NCBI GenBank assembly: GCA_910890315.1
Contig: CAJVGD010000006.1
Span: 1,550,001 to 1,614,000, forward strand
Length of the DNA stretch: 64,000 nt
Origin: Serendipita indica DSM 11827
Lineage: Eukaryota > Basidiomycota > Agaricomycetes > Sebacinales > Serendipitaceae
Reading direction: 5' to 3'
Position 1 is the first letter of the stretch, and each line of letters starts with the position of its first letter. Under the pieces are notes generated by a model. That model was not told the origin of the DNA, did not search any database, and saw only the letters and a program-made list of their open reading frames with translations. Positions 36,123 to 48,100 of the stretch are shown in pieces. A program made the position numbers and the translations under genes.

Positions 36123-37429
36123 ATGATAGTCGATGTTGCTCGTGGCCGACCCTCCGGCTCCCAATTTGAGGGCAAAGAACGAAAAAGTAGCTGCCACTTG
36201 TCGTGATTTGGATATTATGATCGATATTTAACCTATCGAGTTGAGCAGATGCCCTACAGACTCCCGAAGCTGAGTAGGCGAGAGTTTTGAGAAGTGAAAA
36301 GGTATCTTCCCGTTGTTACATACCATGGTGATACTGGATATATTTCTTCCAAACCAGCAACTTGAATGTCTAAGCCACGCGCGTGAACTTGACGCTCGAG
36401 ATGAATCTGGACGGGCTGTTTAAGCAGTTCCAGCGTTAGTTTGAAACGCCGTATACATATTGACAAACCTTTTCCCTTTAGTATCGACAGCATATCGAGG
36501 GCCATTTCTTGTTCTTGTTCGGCCCCTTGTACAGGCGTCGCCTTGAGACTTCCGAGGTTTGTCCAATATTAAACTTGGAATATATATTTGGTCAAGTTTT
36601 GCTGTCAATCGAGACTTGCAACAAGAATAAACGGATGTCGAGAGATTTGCTGCAGGGCACGGTCTTGTGGGAGGATCAGCGACCGATTATCATCAGTAAT
36701 TGGAGAAGAATCCTGTAGACAAGGCCTAAGGGTGTCAGAAGCTCCCAGGTCTACCGCAAACGAGGATTCGAGTCCGTGCAGAGACCTGTGTGGAGAGAGC
36801 AAGCGACGGCTGGGGTATAAAATGTTGCTATGATTTGTCCTAGACATTTTTATCACTTAGAGGGCGCCTGAAGAGGACCTGGGCGGAGAACCCGTCGAGC
36901 AAACCTCGAGGCGCATAGTAACAAGCTGGAAACAGTGGCAGGCGCCATACGACAGTGATCTTGTTGCAGAAAATCTTCACAGCGAAGGACAGCGGACAGC
37001 GGACATGTTATCCTGGGCGGCGGATGGGTCTCGCATAAGCACTGCCACCTCGGGCTCAGATGGGCTCAGATGGGCTCACTCGGTGGACCCTTTTGGCCTT
37101 AGCAGCCTTGCTATATTCTACCTCGCCGCAAACCCCCAAATAGCCCATGTCGACATGATCGAGCCCATTAGACGGCTGGGTATGCAAGAGCCGTCATTAG
37201 ATCAGGGCTCCCAACGGCAGTCGCAATAGAACGTTCGCCTGCTGCATATGAGCTTTGCACCAAAATGGGTTCTAAACGAGTCTTAGGTCATCTTCAGAGA
37301 TGCAGCGCGACCCGCAAAGGCTGCCCGACAATGAAATATGTCAACGACCACGAAGCGCGATTGCTGTTCACAGTCCACAAATACACAAGAGAAGCTGAAT
37401 TAACGCATGTGATGAAGGAAAGATGTAAA
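36123..37429. other. Intergenic stretch with short tandem repeats
   Basis: About 1.3 kb with no convincing gene. Two tiny tandem repeats are visible: GGACAGC-type units near 36985-37003 and three GGGCTCAGAT/C units near 37051-37078. Confidence 0.45.
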
Positions 37430-38310
37430 CTAATGAACCGAGTCCTCCAGCCCGCCACGAGATAGAATCGAAGTCAATCTCGAGAAGAGTCTCAGCTTCG
37501 CGTCCTCTGCTCCTTCCTCTCTCCTTTCAACTTGCCCAACACTCGCGTGCATAGCCGCTCGTGTGAAGAGTACGTTCTCCGCCACAGCTTGATGATACTC
37601 TGGCGAGATTCCATCCAGGGATATGTCTGCACCCCACTGTGATACCTTGCTCGAGCTTATTTCATTGCTGAGAAACTCGTTGCCTGCACCGAGAGTTGGT
37701 ACAGTGTCGTAAATCGAGGCGACAGAGACGCTGCCGAAGGTCGGGGGATTGAGAATACCAAACATCCCTTTGTTGCAGTGCTGTTGAACAGAGCAGTAGA
37801 AGAATTGGGGCTTGTCTGTTTGTACGACGACATCAACTGTTCAAGGGGGAGCGCGTTAGTCTGCCTCTCTACGTATGGTAAGAGTAAACGTACAGGTTTG
37901 CTGACCGTCCTTTGCATTTCGTACACCAGAACTAAAGTTGCGCTGATCTGCAATGCCACTTTTGTTGCAAGGAGCCAATGCGGACGAAAGTGTGACGGTA
38001 TGATTGGCAGGCGTAGTCCAAATGTACCGGACAGTGTCTCCCACGGGAACATTTAGAGAGAACGGAACAAAGCGAAGGCCGACTCCTTCCGGAGCCACCA
38101 TGATAGTGTGCGTCGCTCCGCTCCCTCTGTTGTTGTCCATGTTTAACCCAGACGGAAATCTCGTTCTGCATTCTAACTTGGATGTTAGCATGAATCAGTC
38201 AAACCGTCTTTGCGCTCACGGGAGATGCAGTCGTCCAATGGACGATTCGACGCCGTGGCGAACACCGTTTGAACCCAAGTCAGTGCGAATGAGAGGATTA
38301 GGATCTGCAT
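37430..38310 (-). CDS. Secreted cupredoxin-domain protein
   Basis: Extracellular plastocyanin-like copper protein of the fungal serine-rich cupredoxin group. The signal peptide MQILILSFALTWVQTVFATA is read from the ATG at 38308-38310. A 5' intron (GTGAGC donor, CTAAC branch) leads to GATHTIMVAPEGVGLRFVPF, then VGDTVRYIWTTPANHTVTLSS. A second intron (GTACGT) joins GQQT to FDVVVQTDKPQFFYCSVQQH. Type 1 copper ligands appear complete: His in NHTV, then Cys, His and Met in FYC-SVQQH-CNKGM. The C-terminal region after the domain ends LSRGGLEDSVH, without an obvious GPI signal. Likely located in the wall or secreted. Biological role unknown. Confidence 0.83.
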
Positions 38311-38898
38311 GTTTGTCTACGGTTGACGTTCAGGAGATATTTCCTATCAAAGGAAATCCTTTCGGCACAGTCAATTACAGCACGTTAAGATGGAATAACA
38401 GACTCACTGTAATCCAAAGTGTAAAGGAGAGTGAAAGAAAGGAAGGGGGGTCGACTACCTCGAATAGGTGTCCAAAGCAATCCAAGAGGCGTAAACAGCG
38501 CGTTGCGCGGACGAGATCGACGGAGCTTTATATCTTCTCCAGCAATAAGCGGGCACAGCGGCTGATTTTGTGACACTTTCATTACGTCTGTATGGGCCAA
38601 AAGGCATCACCGGAGATGGTTGCTCTCCAAGTTAGCCGACCCACTCAGTTCTCCCAGGGCGAGTCAACTCAGGGTGTGATAGTAGTGTTTGAACCGCAAA
38701 TTAGATACAGATACAGATAGCTTGCCCAAACATCATCAGGCGCGCGGAGGAACCAGGGCCGTGGTCAAGGCAGTCCGTGTCTCCGACAATGTACACGCGC
38801 ACGGATGTCGGAGATATGTAACAAGAAGGGCTCTTTGGCATGATGGAAGAGCCGTGATAGACAAGGACGGCGGAAGAGATAAAAATGAATGAGAGAGG

Positions 38899-40850
38899 TT
38901 ACTCGTTTGTGACCTGGATGAGTATTTAGTCACAATACCGCACATCAGTTTATTTACTCACCCTCAGAGCATTACCACCGCGAAGGTACGTGTAGTGAGA
39001 TTCGTCCACAGATCCCAACGTCCTACGATCTCGTTCGGGCTCGCTGGAATTAGCCCAGGAGTTTCCAAATAGACCACTAAACCTTGGATCGTGGGCTGGC
39101 TTCCGCGTCTCAGACAACTCGTTAGCAGAGCCTGTTCTCTGTTGCATGGGCCGGCTTGGATAACCATAGTTCTGGTTGTTAGCACCACTGGTCTCCAGCA
39201 TTGACTCGCCACTGGCCGCTGCACCAGTCATGGCTCCTCGCCCGCTGTCCGACGTAGAGTCTTCGTCGTACCAGCCGCCTTCCGATAGCCCAGCGGATTC
39301 TATACGACTATGGGTCGGTGTAGTAGCATGCTCGGGTGTCATGCGAAGCGGCTCTATCGGACTCGGATGTGTGCCAGTCGACACGCCCAATGAATGGTGC
39401 GTTTGCGCAAGAGAAAGTGAACTATCGAGAGGATGCTGCTGATGAGGGGGTGATGTAATGCTAACAACGAGCTGGGGCTTGGGTTCTACGTTGGCACGCC
39501 CAATGTGGGTATCCAAACCTGGCATCGGTACGACTGGATCACGCCGGCCACTGAGACTCGACCAACCCCACCACCGTCTCCCAAACCAACCAATACATCT
39601 ACTGGATACAGCTCCGATCTTCGGTTGGTTTGCGGCGACGCATACGGGTGGAAATCACCCTTGGTCGAGCTTCGAGAAAGCGGCGTCGACCGTTGACTCT
39701 CCTGTGAAGGTGAAAAAGCACCAAGGTTCTGGGGTCGGTGTTGAATCTGTGATTCCCAGCCTTCCGAAGAGGTAGGAGGAGTTCCTTCTGGAATTTGAGG
39801 GAGCGCGGGAAGCGGAATAGAAGGAGGTGGTGATCGAATAGCGTCACGCGAGATATTGGAGGTGTTGGTCGTTCCACTAATTGTGCGGTTGTGGGTGACG
39901 GGGCTTTCGGCATAGGATGCAGTAGTCAGCGATGGAGGAGCGCTGGCATAAGGATGCACGACTGTTCCGCCGGATTCCAGTCCAGAATAGGCCAAGGATA
40001 CTCTAGCCGGATCGGGTACATCTGCGAGCTGATTGTTGGCGCTGCCGACCGGGTGCATGGGCATTTCATTATAGGGTATACTTGCGCCACTGGTATTCCC
40101 CCACCACGACTTTTCACTTGGCGTGATCACGTCGTTCATCTCGTCGTCGAAGAAGTTTCGACGGTCTTGTGATTTCTCCTGCTGCTCCAGCTGGCGCCTT
40201 CGTGCGGCACGCCGATGAGCCGCGCATGCTATTATGCCGGCAGCAAATGCAAAGAGTAGAATACCGATTGCAGTGAATACGCCTATTACGGCTGTTCGAT
40301 GGCTGAAGAAACCACCCGATTCACCCGAGAGATTGCTGTGGACATGACCTGGGTTCCGAATGACGGTCGTAATAGCATATACAGAATCCCCTTGTGTAGT
40401 AATCAAGGTCGTCGTGATGCTCTCTGGTTCACTTGTCGAGCCGCTGGAGGTGGACAAAGGCGGAGTCGTCGAGGTCGAGTTTTGGGCTGTTGCCGACGTT
40501 GAATGTGTGAGTGTAGAAGTTGACGTCGAACGTATCGAAGAAGTCGACGGCGTATCTATCACTGTGATTGTAACAGTGACGGGAGGATCGCGGGTTTCGG
40601 TCGAGGTTGCGATATCAGGACCACTATTTTTACATCAGCATTTATGAACAAATTGTTTCCAAAGAGCGCGAGAGCTGGGAAAGTCTTTGGCATTGACAGG
40701 ACGAGTGGTTGCGAGATCACCCCGAATATAATGGCGGACGAGAGAAATGGAACCGACCGGATCAGAAACTCACCCAATTATCGAGGAAATAATGTCTGGT
40801 AAATCGGGGATAGAGACCGCTGCTTGCGCGTTTCGCCAGGTTCAAGACGG
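38899..40850 (-). CDS. Mucin-like single-pass membrane protein (SKG6/MID2-like layout)
   Basis: A Ser/Thr-rich, probably O-glycosylated outer region (TSSIRSTSTSTLTHSTSATA) precedes one transmembrane helix (AVIGVFTAIGILLFAFAAGII, about 40250) and a basic stop-transfer (HRRAARRRQ). A long cytoplasmic tail follows with FFDDEMNDV, HPYASAPP and many Ser/Pro stretches. A 53-nt intron around 39533-39585 joins YPVDVLV to VPMPGLDTHIGRANVEPK. The last intron near 38915-38960 gives the end ALRVTNE and the TAA at 38899-38901. An upstream exon ending IPDLPDIISSIIG joins GPDIATSTETRD through an intron of about 155 nt. The first exon and signal peptide were not resolved, so the right border is approximate. 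Such proteins are common in basidiomycetes; their function is mostly unknown, with wall sensing as one idea. Confidence 0.65.
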
Positions 40851-41492
40851 CATCAGAGCCGAACGGATGTTGATTGTAAGGGGTCAAAGTTGTATAGTGA
40901 TGTCGATTCGGATGCCGTAAAGTCAAGTGGTCAGCGCACGTTAGATGAACACATCGCCGATTCGGTTGGAGAGAGAATTTCAAGGAAATAGAGGTAAAAA
41001 TTGATCAGCACGTTGTCCTCAAGCATTATGAGACAAATAACGACCATGCCCCTACTTACAGATGTCCGCCATTGCTGATGCGACACTTTAGTCCAAGAAG
41101 GGCCAGACGGCAGGAAAACAAAAGATTGTGGGTGCAGCACAGGCTGATATTTTACTGAGAAAGGATCGTCAATAGGGACCCGGAAGGGTTGCCCGTTTTA
41201 GCGTCGAGGTGGTCGGAGGAAAGCCGCAATCTCTTGCTGCCGCCAGAGCACTAAGTTATGATAGTCGCTATTATTCAACACACAGGATTACTAACCAATA
41301 TTCTAGGCCTTGTACATGTTTCACGCCTGTGTATAGATTCATCCATGGCCCTGGGAAATCGGACTCGCTTGTACGCCACGGAAGCAGAGACTGAAGCAGA
41401 GAATAGGAGCAACTCAGGGACTAGCGTATCATCGTGTTTTATTTTGTCGGGAAATGTATTTTGTTACGCCCAGAAATCGATGTACAGCCGGA

Positions 41493-43134
41493 TTACGAGG
41501 ACGCTGAGCCAAATATCTGGTATCGACGACAGATACTAGGACCAACTTCTTCATATTGCGCTTTAGTGTGGCAATAGCCATAGAAATCTGGCTATAGAAT
41601 GGCTCAGTGGATATCGAGGGTGTCAACCTGTATAACTCACCAGAGACGCCAACAAAGCACCACCATACCAAACAGCGTAACGCTGCTTCTTGTGAGAGAT
41701 AACATTGACCTCTACACCAGACGACTGAACGACAATAAGCGATCGCGGAATAGCACTACAGTGAGACGCACCCTGATCAAGCTCTTGCTCGAAATCTCGC
41801 TAGCCTCAATCCTCTGATCTACGAGTCGTTTCAAGTCCCGCTTCAAACGTTGGCCAAAGTGGTCAAACATCGTCGATCCTCCAGAGAGAACAATGTTCTG
41901 CACCCGTTAGATTAGTGGAGAAAAAGAATGCAGTTCTTACCTTGTACAGCCCTCTTCTGACATCAATTGGTGACTGTTGGATGACACCGTCAACGACCTC
42001 TGGGAGTGGAGTCAAGAAGTCGGACGAGTAGATTTCTGGGTTGAAGAATATTTCTGGGGCCAAGAATCTTTCATAGCCTACATCTACGGAATATTTCTGT
42101 CGTCATGATTAGAATTGGCTCTCCGCAGGGTAGTGGAGACTTACGCGCTTCGTGACACTATGCTCTCCATCATAGCGGACGAAGTATTTGTATGGCTCTT
42201 CGTCGTATTTTCTAAACTCCTTCACGATGTCTTGACAGACATAGCTGTAATCCTCCTTGATCTTGCTGGCCACTCGCAGTTGATCTTCTGGAGGAATCGT
42301 TGCTGTTTCTCCACGTTCTCTCATCAGATTTAGTACGAACTGGCTGATGTCACGGCCGGCAATAGGGATGTGCTTGATGGCACTTCCTATCACGTATCCC
42401 TCAGCGACAGGAATAACGTGGGTGACGCCATCTCCAGAGTCGATGACGGTTCCAGTCAATGTGCGTTCTCCAGGACGAGCTTGGGCGGACTTGGACGTCC
42501 AGGACGCGGCAAGAGCGAGAACCGCCTGGACGGCAATGTAGAGACCCTGGATATTAAAGGTTTCAAAGAAGATCTCAGCCGTCATCTCTCGATTCTCCGG
42601 TGGATTCAGCGGTGGTTCAGTCTATTCAGAGTAAGTTGAGTCCGATCTTGGAGAAAGCTCGTGGCATGCTCACCAGAAGAAAGTAATGGTCCTCTGGCTC
42701 AGCTCTCAGATATTTGAAGATGCACTGCTCCCAGTATCTTTCCATGTGGTCCCAGTTGTCAATCAGTCCATGACGAATCGGATAGTGAAGGCCATAGGTT
42801 TTTGCGTTGGCGACGGCCTCATCTCCAATGTAAAAGTCAAGATCTTCTATTCCACGCTTTGAAGCGAGATTCCCTGGCTTTGCAGGGATAGGAGGTCCGC
42901 TACGCGTGCCCGTCGAGGCGACATGCTCTCTGGTGGCGATTGCGGTGGGGAACACGCTATTGATCATCAACAAGTCGAATACAATCCTCATAAATCAAGC
43001 TCACAAGGATGGATCCGAGTTTCCTGCAAACCTGGGCTGTATGAGCATCCGCATCGTTCTGTTTTCGAGTCTACGCACCCAATTTTGGAGTATCCAGTTC
43101 CATTATCGAGAATAATAGGTGCAAGAAGCGCCAT
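41493..43134 (-). CDS. ARP3: Actin-related protein 3 (ARP3), Arp2/3 complex
   Basis: The ATG at 43132-43134 starts [28 protein letters not shown]; introns at about 43030-43080 and 42950-43000 split this region. The phosphate-1 loop [10 protein letters not shown], phosphate-2 loop [11 protein letters not shown] and adenosine motif LSGGST are intact. ARP3-specific stretches are [52 protein letters not shown] and [15 protein letters not shown]. The C-terminus [20 protein letters not shown] matches the ARP3 ending in form. ARP3 with ARP2 forms the nucleating actin-like dimer of the Arp2/3 complex. ARPC1 of the same complex is 23 kb to the left. Confidence 0.95.
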
Positions 43135-43389
43135 CGTTGCCGTCTCGAGTCCTCTCGAGTTTCAAGATGGGCGTGGCGGCGTGTAGAGTTTGCGACTGTG
43201 CAACGTTGACGCCAACCATTTCCGACTCGAGTTCCAGATCTCGCCGTTTCGCTCGTAACGATTTGTTTATAGACTGGAATATTCAGATTCCATACTTTTC
43301 TCTCTAGGTCGGCGAGAACCTGACACACCAGTCACTTATTTGGGCTGACTATGAGCAGATTTACTGTTCTTCCCAACTTATCTTCAACC

Positions 43390-44677
43390 ATGTCTAGCTT
43401 TGCTGCTCTTATGGCGATGAGCAAAGCCCAGTCAGCAGCCAGCACGACCGGTATTCAGGATGCTCTCGCTCAAAGAAACGCCAAACTGCGTGCAGAACAG
43501 GAAGAAGCGGAGCGGCAACGCAAAGCGGAGCAGGCTCGTGAGGCCAAACTACGAGAATTGCGCGCCGAACAGGAGCGGCGGGACAAGGAGAGAGCGGCCG
43601 CGCGTGAGGAAGCTCTCCGAGCAAGGGAAAAGGAGGCAGAAGCCCGCCAACAGGAGCAAATGCAGAAGATGTTGGGTAAAGCTAGACATACATTATTCGA
43701 GAAGCGCGACAGGGAGGGCGGTGGCAGCCCACGGCGAAAGAAAGCGAGCGACGACGACGATGATGATTCCGAAGGAGGAAAGGCTGGGGTTTTTCTCACA
43801 AGGGCCGAAAAGCGCGCCCTCAAGATGGACCCTGACGCTCGTCCTCAGTGGGCTCAGCAACTCGTTGGGACATCCCGACCTGGTTCCAGTTCCAGCGCCA
43901 GCAAAACCTCGGTTATCAGTGCGCAAGGATCTCGGTCACCAACCAAATCGAAGAGAAGCGGTCCGACTGACTTCTCCAAGACGCTCGATGCGCCGTCATC
44001 TTTGGCGGTTCAAGGGAATCCAAATCTTTCGATCAAGGAGCGCATCAAGGGATCCGACTATTTTACGCCTATAAAGCTCGCCGCTGTTCGCCGTGATACT
44101 CGTACTCAAGCCGACTATTTCCAAGAGAAGCGGCTCAAGGCATTGGCAGCGGAGAAAGGGGCGAGTATAGGAGACAAACGGGACCAAGCGGCCACAAAAC
44201 CAAAGCACAAAGATATCGAACCTGGTAGACTACCGTTCGGGGCTGCGGCCAGCCGGAAACCACTCACCTCTGCGAGCACATCGAGACTGCCATCCACATC
44301 CCGTCAAGACTCGCCTGCCGGATCTCGTAAGCGCCCTCGCTCCGAGTCCATTTCTTCATCAGACATGGATCTCGATGCTCCTCGGAAGCGCTCCAAGTCG
44401 CAGCCCAAGTTTAACATCTGGCAAATCGTCACTGGCAAGGATCGTAGTCATTATCAGGAAGATGTATTCAGTGACGAAGAGGATGAGGATATGGAAGTCT
44501 CCGCTGCAGCCCTTGCAAAGGAGGAAAAGAGAGCGTATGTATGGTTTATTTGCGACGCTTGCCCACGCTGACCGGCCTTGCAGTCTCGCAGCCGCCAAAC
44601 GAGAGGACCAGCTGGCATTGGAGGAAGAAATGCGTCACGAAGCTGAGAAACGCAGAAAGAAACTCGGTGCGCGATGA
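43390..44677 (+). CDS. SPT2: SPT2-like chromatin protein
   Basis: Low-complexity, highly charged nuclear protein. A long Glu/Arg/Ala helix (about residues 35-100, with repeated RKAEQ, REAKLRELR) is followed by an acidic patch (DDDDDDSEGG) and Ser/Pro/Lys-rich sequence. The C-terminal SPT2 domain has FNIWQIVTGKDRSHYQEDVF, SDEEDEDME and a final basic helix EDQLALEEEMRHEAEKRRKK. SPT2 is a histone H3-H4 chaperone acting in transcription. The Met at 43390 (CAACCATG) is preferred; an in-frame ATG 39 bp upstream is possible. One intron lies at about 44536-44584. The gene is divergent from ARP3, with about 250 bp between starts. Confidence 0.85.
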
Positions 44678-45116
44678 GACTGGAACATGTCAGCATTTCT
44701 TCCCTGTCCTTCCTCTTTCATTTGGCTTTCTCAAATTGCATGCTTCTTCGCATACTTTCTCAACAAAGACTTTGTACACGTTATATAATTGAGACTGTCG
44801 GTGGAACCTATGGTCAGTACTCAGAGGCTGGACTCCCGCCTCCACCTGGCGGGTCAGGATGTTTCCGAATCGGTCATGCAGCATTTTTTAATATAAATAA
44901 TAGCCATAAGATATGGTAGCACCCTCCATAGTTCGTTAGGTACCCATCATTGTGCGACGACCTGACGAGGTGACCCAACGCTAAGGCGAAGCCAATGTAT
45001 GCCTATAAACCGATGGGTTTCCTAATCTGAATCCATTTAGGGACTTCAAAAATAAAAAAAACGTGGAATCTCCTCCCAAGCGGGCTCCTCTAGCCATCAA
45101 ACCGAGCGCCAAGAGA

Positions 45117-48100
45117 ATGGAGGGTTCCCAGCGCAGACGGTCGTCCAAGTCTTCAATTGAATACCTCCTTGCCAGCTCTTGTACTCCTATTCTATCACCG
45201 ACATCCGCCCTATCACTCTCCTCAAGGTCGAGCAGCTCTCTCGAATCCGTCAGTGACCCCAGCCGGATGGAGACGCCCCCCAATGTCTTCATTCTCCATG
45301 GCTCCACAAGGGATAATAGAATTGACATAAACTCTATGGCATCTACGCCAAAAGAGCTTGGGTGGAAGACATCCAGCCTACTCCTTCCAGCAAAGCAACT
45401 CTGCTTCTCACCAAACGTGGACGATCGCATGAGGGGATACACACTCATCGTCTCGATCTGCAGGGAAAACTCGCCGCTGGCTCCAATAGAGATACGATGC
45501 CTCTGGTCAGCCCTCAATAACCATCTTATCGAACGAGAAAGCCGTGCACTTGACCTTCAGCTCAGTGCTACAAAGCACCTTTTAAAGGCTGCGTCTGGGC
45601 TTCCGGAGCAGGTTCAAGTAATCAACCAGGTCATCTCATTCACCTTCAACGACTCGGTCCCAGGTTTCCACGATATTGGTAGGTGGAAATCGAGCATCCG
45701 ATATGGGGAGCTCCTACTTGGGCTCCTCGACCCTCTTAATTACACATTCACCGAGGCGCAGAGTAGAAATTTATTCTCGTCCCTCGATCGTACAGTGCAG
45801 AACTCCCTGCGCAAGATACGTGTCGGAGCCATTTCCCCCAAAGAGCTTGTCTCGATAGGTGCTGTTACTACCAGGTTCCTTCGATTCCTGGATAACGGAC
45901 TCAGGCACCGTATCATAAGCTCGAGCTGCGTATCTACACTAGTGCAAGCACTATGCCAGTTGCTCGAATTCTACGGCCAGGATGAGCTGAAAACCGAGGT
46001 GCAATGTCAACACTCTCGTCCGATTTATTTCGAACTCATCAAGTTAGCAACTAGCATGCTGCAGGACGACTTGTATAGGGAGTCCACATTTTCCACACTG
46101 GAAGACATATTACTTCCCAGCGTGAACAGCTTTGATCCCGACCTAGCAAAAGGGGCTTTAACGCTCATTGGCCATTATGTTTGGGACACGATATGGCCTA
46201 AAAGGGGGAATAGTAGCCCTCCTGCATCTGAGACACCACTGGAAGTCACCTTGGATGTTGAATGGCTTCTTGACCTGTTGACCAAGGTACCCCTAAAGTG
46301 GATGAATCGGACAGGTAGCAACGACATCCTAGAAGTCTTGTGTCGTCTGGTCTGGAAGATCTGTCACCATGGAGGATACGAGTTAAGCTCCACATTGGCT
46401 GTGTTCTCTGGAAAGGTCGTCACGGAGATGGGCAGAGTGCTTCAAGAGTTCAGGTCAGCCCCATCCATATACTCTCATCTCGCTCATTCGTAATTCGTCG
46501 CGTTAGGTACCCAAACGGAGAGAGACATACTATGAATATCCTGGAGAGTAAGACCGCTCCGCGAGGGGTCCTCGAGGTCCTCGAGTCAATTTTTTGTCTT
46601 CCCATGGAAAAAACTACAACAAACCCACGCCTCGACACCATTATGATCGGCTTGGGGACTCATTTCGATGATGGTAGTTTATCCAGTCTCATCACCAGCA
46701 TGGAAAGGAGACACTGCTTCGATCCCAGTTCTGCCGACTGGTCAATTCACTTAGGGACCCTTCTATCATTCTACAGACACAATATGAGTGGATATTCCAA
46801 AAGCCGCAGATCAATCGCATCTTGTGTGGCTTCGCTCTACGACCATCTAGCCGAACTTGAGGATTGCTCCCATCTGGAGATTGTCAAAGATGTCATCGAG
46901 TCCTGGGAACTCACGCTTCCAGAAGAGGAGGACCAGGAGATATTAGAATCAGCATTTCACGTCATGTCCGAGGAGATCATTCTCTCCCATGATTCAGAGG
47001 GATCATACTCGGAGCGAATCCGAACACTCTGGACCAAACTGGCAATGAAGGAGCAATCTTCCTGTTTCAAACGAGTCTTGGCTATCAAATTCCTCATAAT
47101 CACCTTTAATCGACTCGCATTCCCATCTCGACGGTCGTTCAAAACCGTTCTGTCGAAAACGGATCAACAACTGTCGGCAGCTGCTCTGGCCACCGCTATT
47201 TCATTGTTCCAAGATCTTCTTGCACTCGTCGAGATGACTGAGCACCATGAAGGTAGACTGGTGGCCCGCCTAAACTGCCCCCCAGCTCGAATAGCTATAT
47301 TACAGTGGCTGCTGAGACTGCGGTCTGGAGCTCGACATCGTATTCATAGCGTGGACGGTGAACTCACGGAGGTTATACCTCTGGCAAAATTTGCTGGTCG
47401 ATATACGGGACAAGATACGACACAAGGGGCCAATGGAGAGCAGAGACAAGAGCATCTGTCAAGGCGGAGAGATTCGACCTTCAGCCTGAAATCGTCCATC
47501 TCATCTGTCTCAAGGAGTAGCCCCGAGCTTCCCGAGGATCACCTCACAAGAAAAGGGCCATTCTGGATGCTTCCAGAGGTCCTTGATCCTCGAATATTCG
47601 AAGGGACGCTCTTTCCAACCACTTCAATGTCATCCTACGCGTCGTTCAAGGGGGAGAAGAGAGGCAAATGGCTACCCATTAGCTCATATCTAGCTACTAT
47701 CATCGAAATCTTACAGTCCGATCCTGACTGGGATATTGTGTCCTTTGTCCTCTGCCATCTCCCTCTTCAACTGGCGAATCAGCACCTATTCTGTGGCCCA
47801 CGAGTAGACCCTATTATTTGTCGTCTGGTCGTTGCCATTTGCGACGCCATCGACGGGGACAGCTTGTACAAAAGGGTCACCAAGGAGAGGGATATCGGAG
47901 TAGGTCAAAATGACGTCAACGCAATACTTTACTCCGCATTGGCAGTGCTATTCAGCTACAAGGAGCGGTTCGCTGCATACTCCAACAACCCTGGCTCTAT
48001 GTCTCTGCAGCATCGTATCGTTGACACCTTTGTCGCCGGTGTTGGGACTGGTTTGACGACGAGTAGACCGTGTCTCGAGGCACTTTCACTTCTCATTTAT

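Noticed and set aside
40559-40777. Hydrophobic minus-strand frame that looks like a signal peptide
   Set aside because: It begins at a GTGAGT donor and is best explained as the intron joining SSIIG to GPDIATST.
45063-45116. Upstream GTG start for TSC2
   Set aside because: Fungal nuclear genes rarely use GTG; the first in-frame ATG is at 45117.
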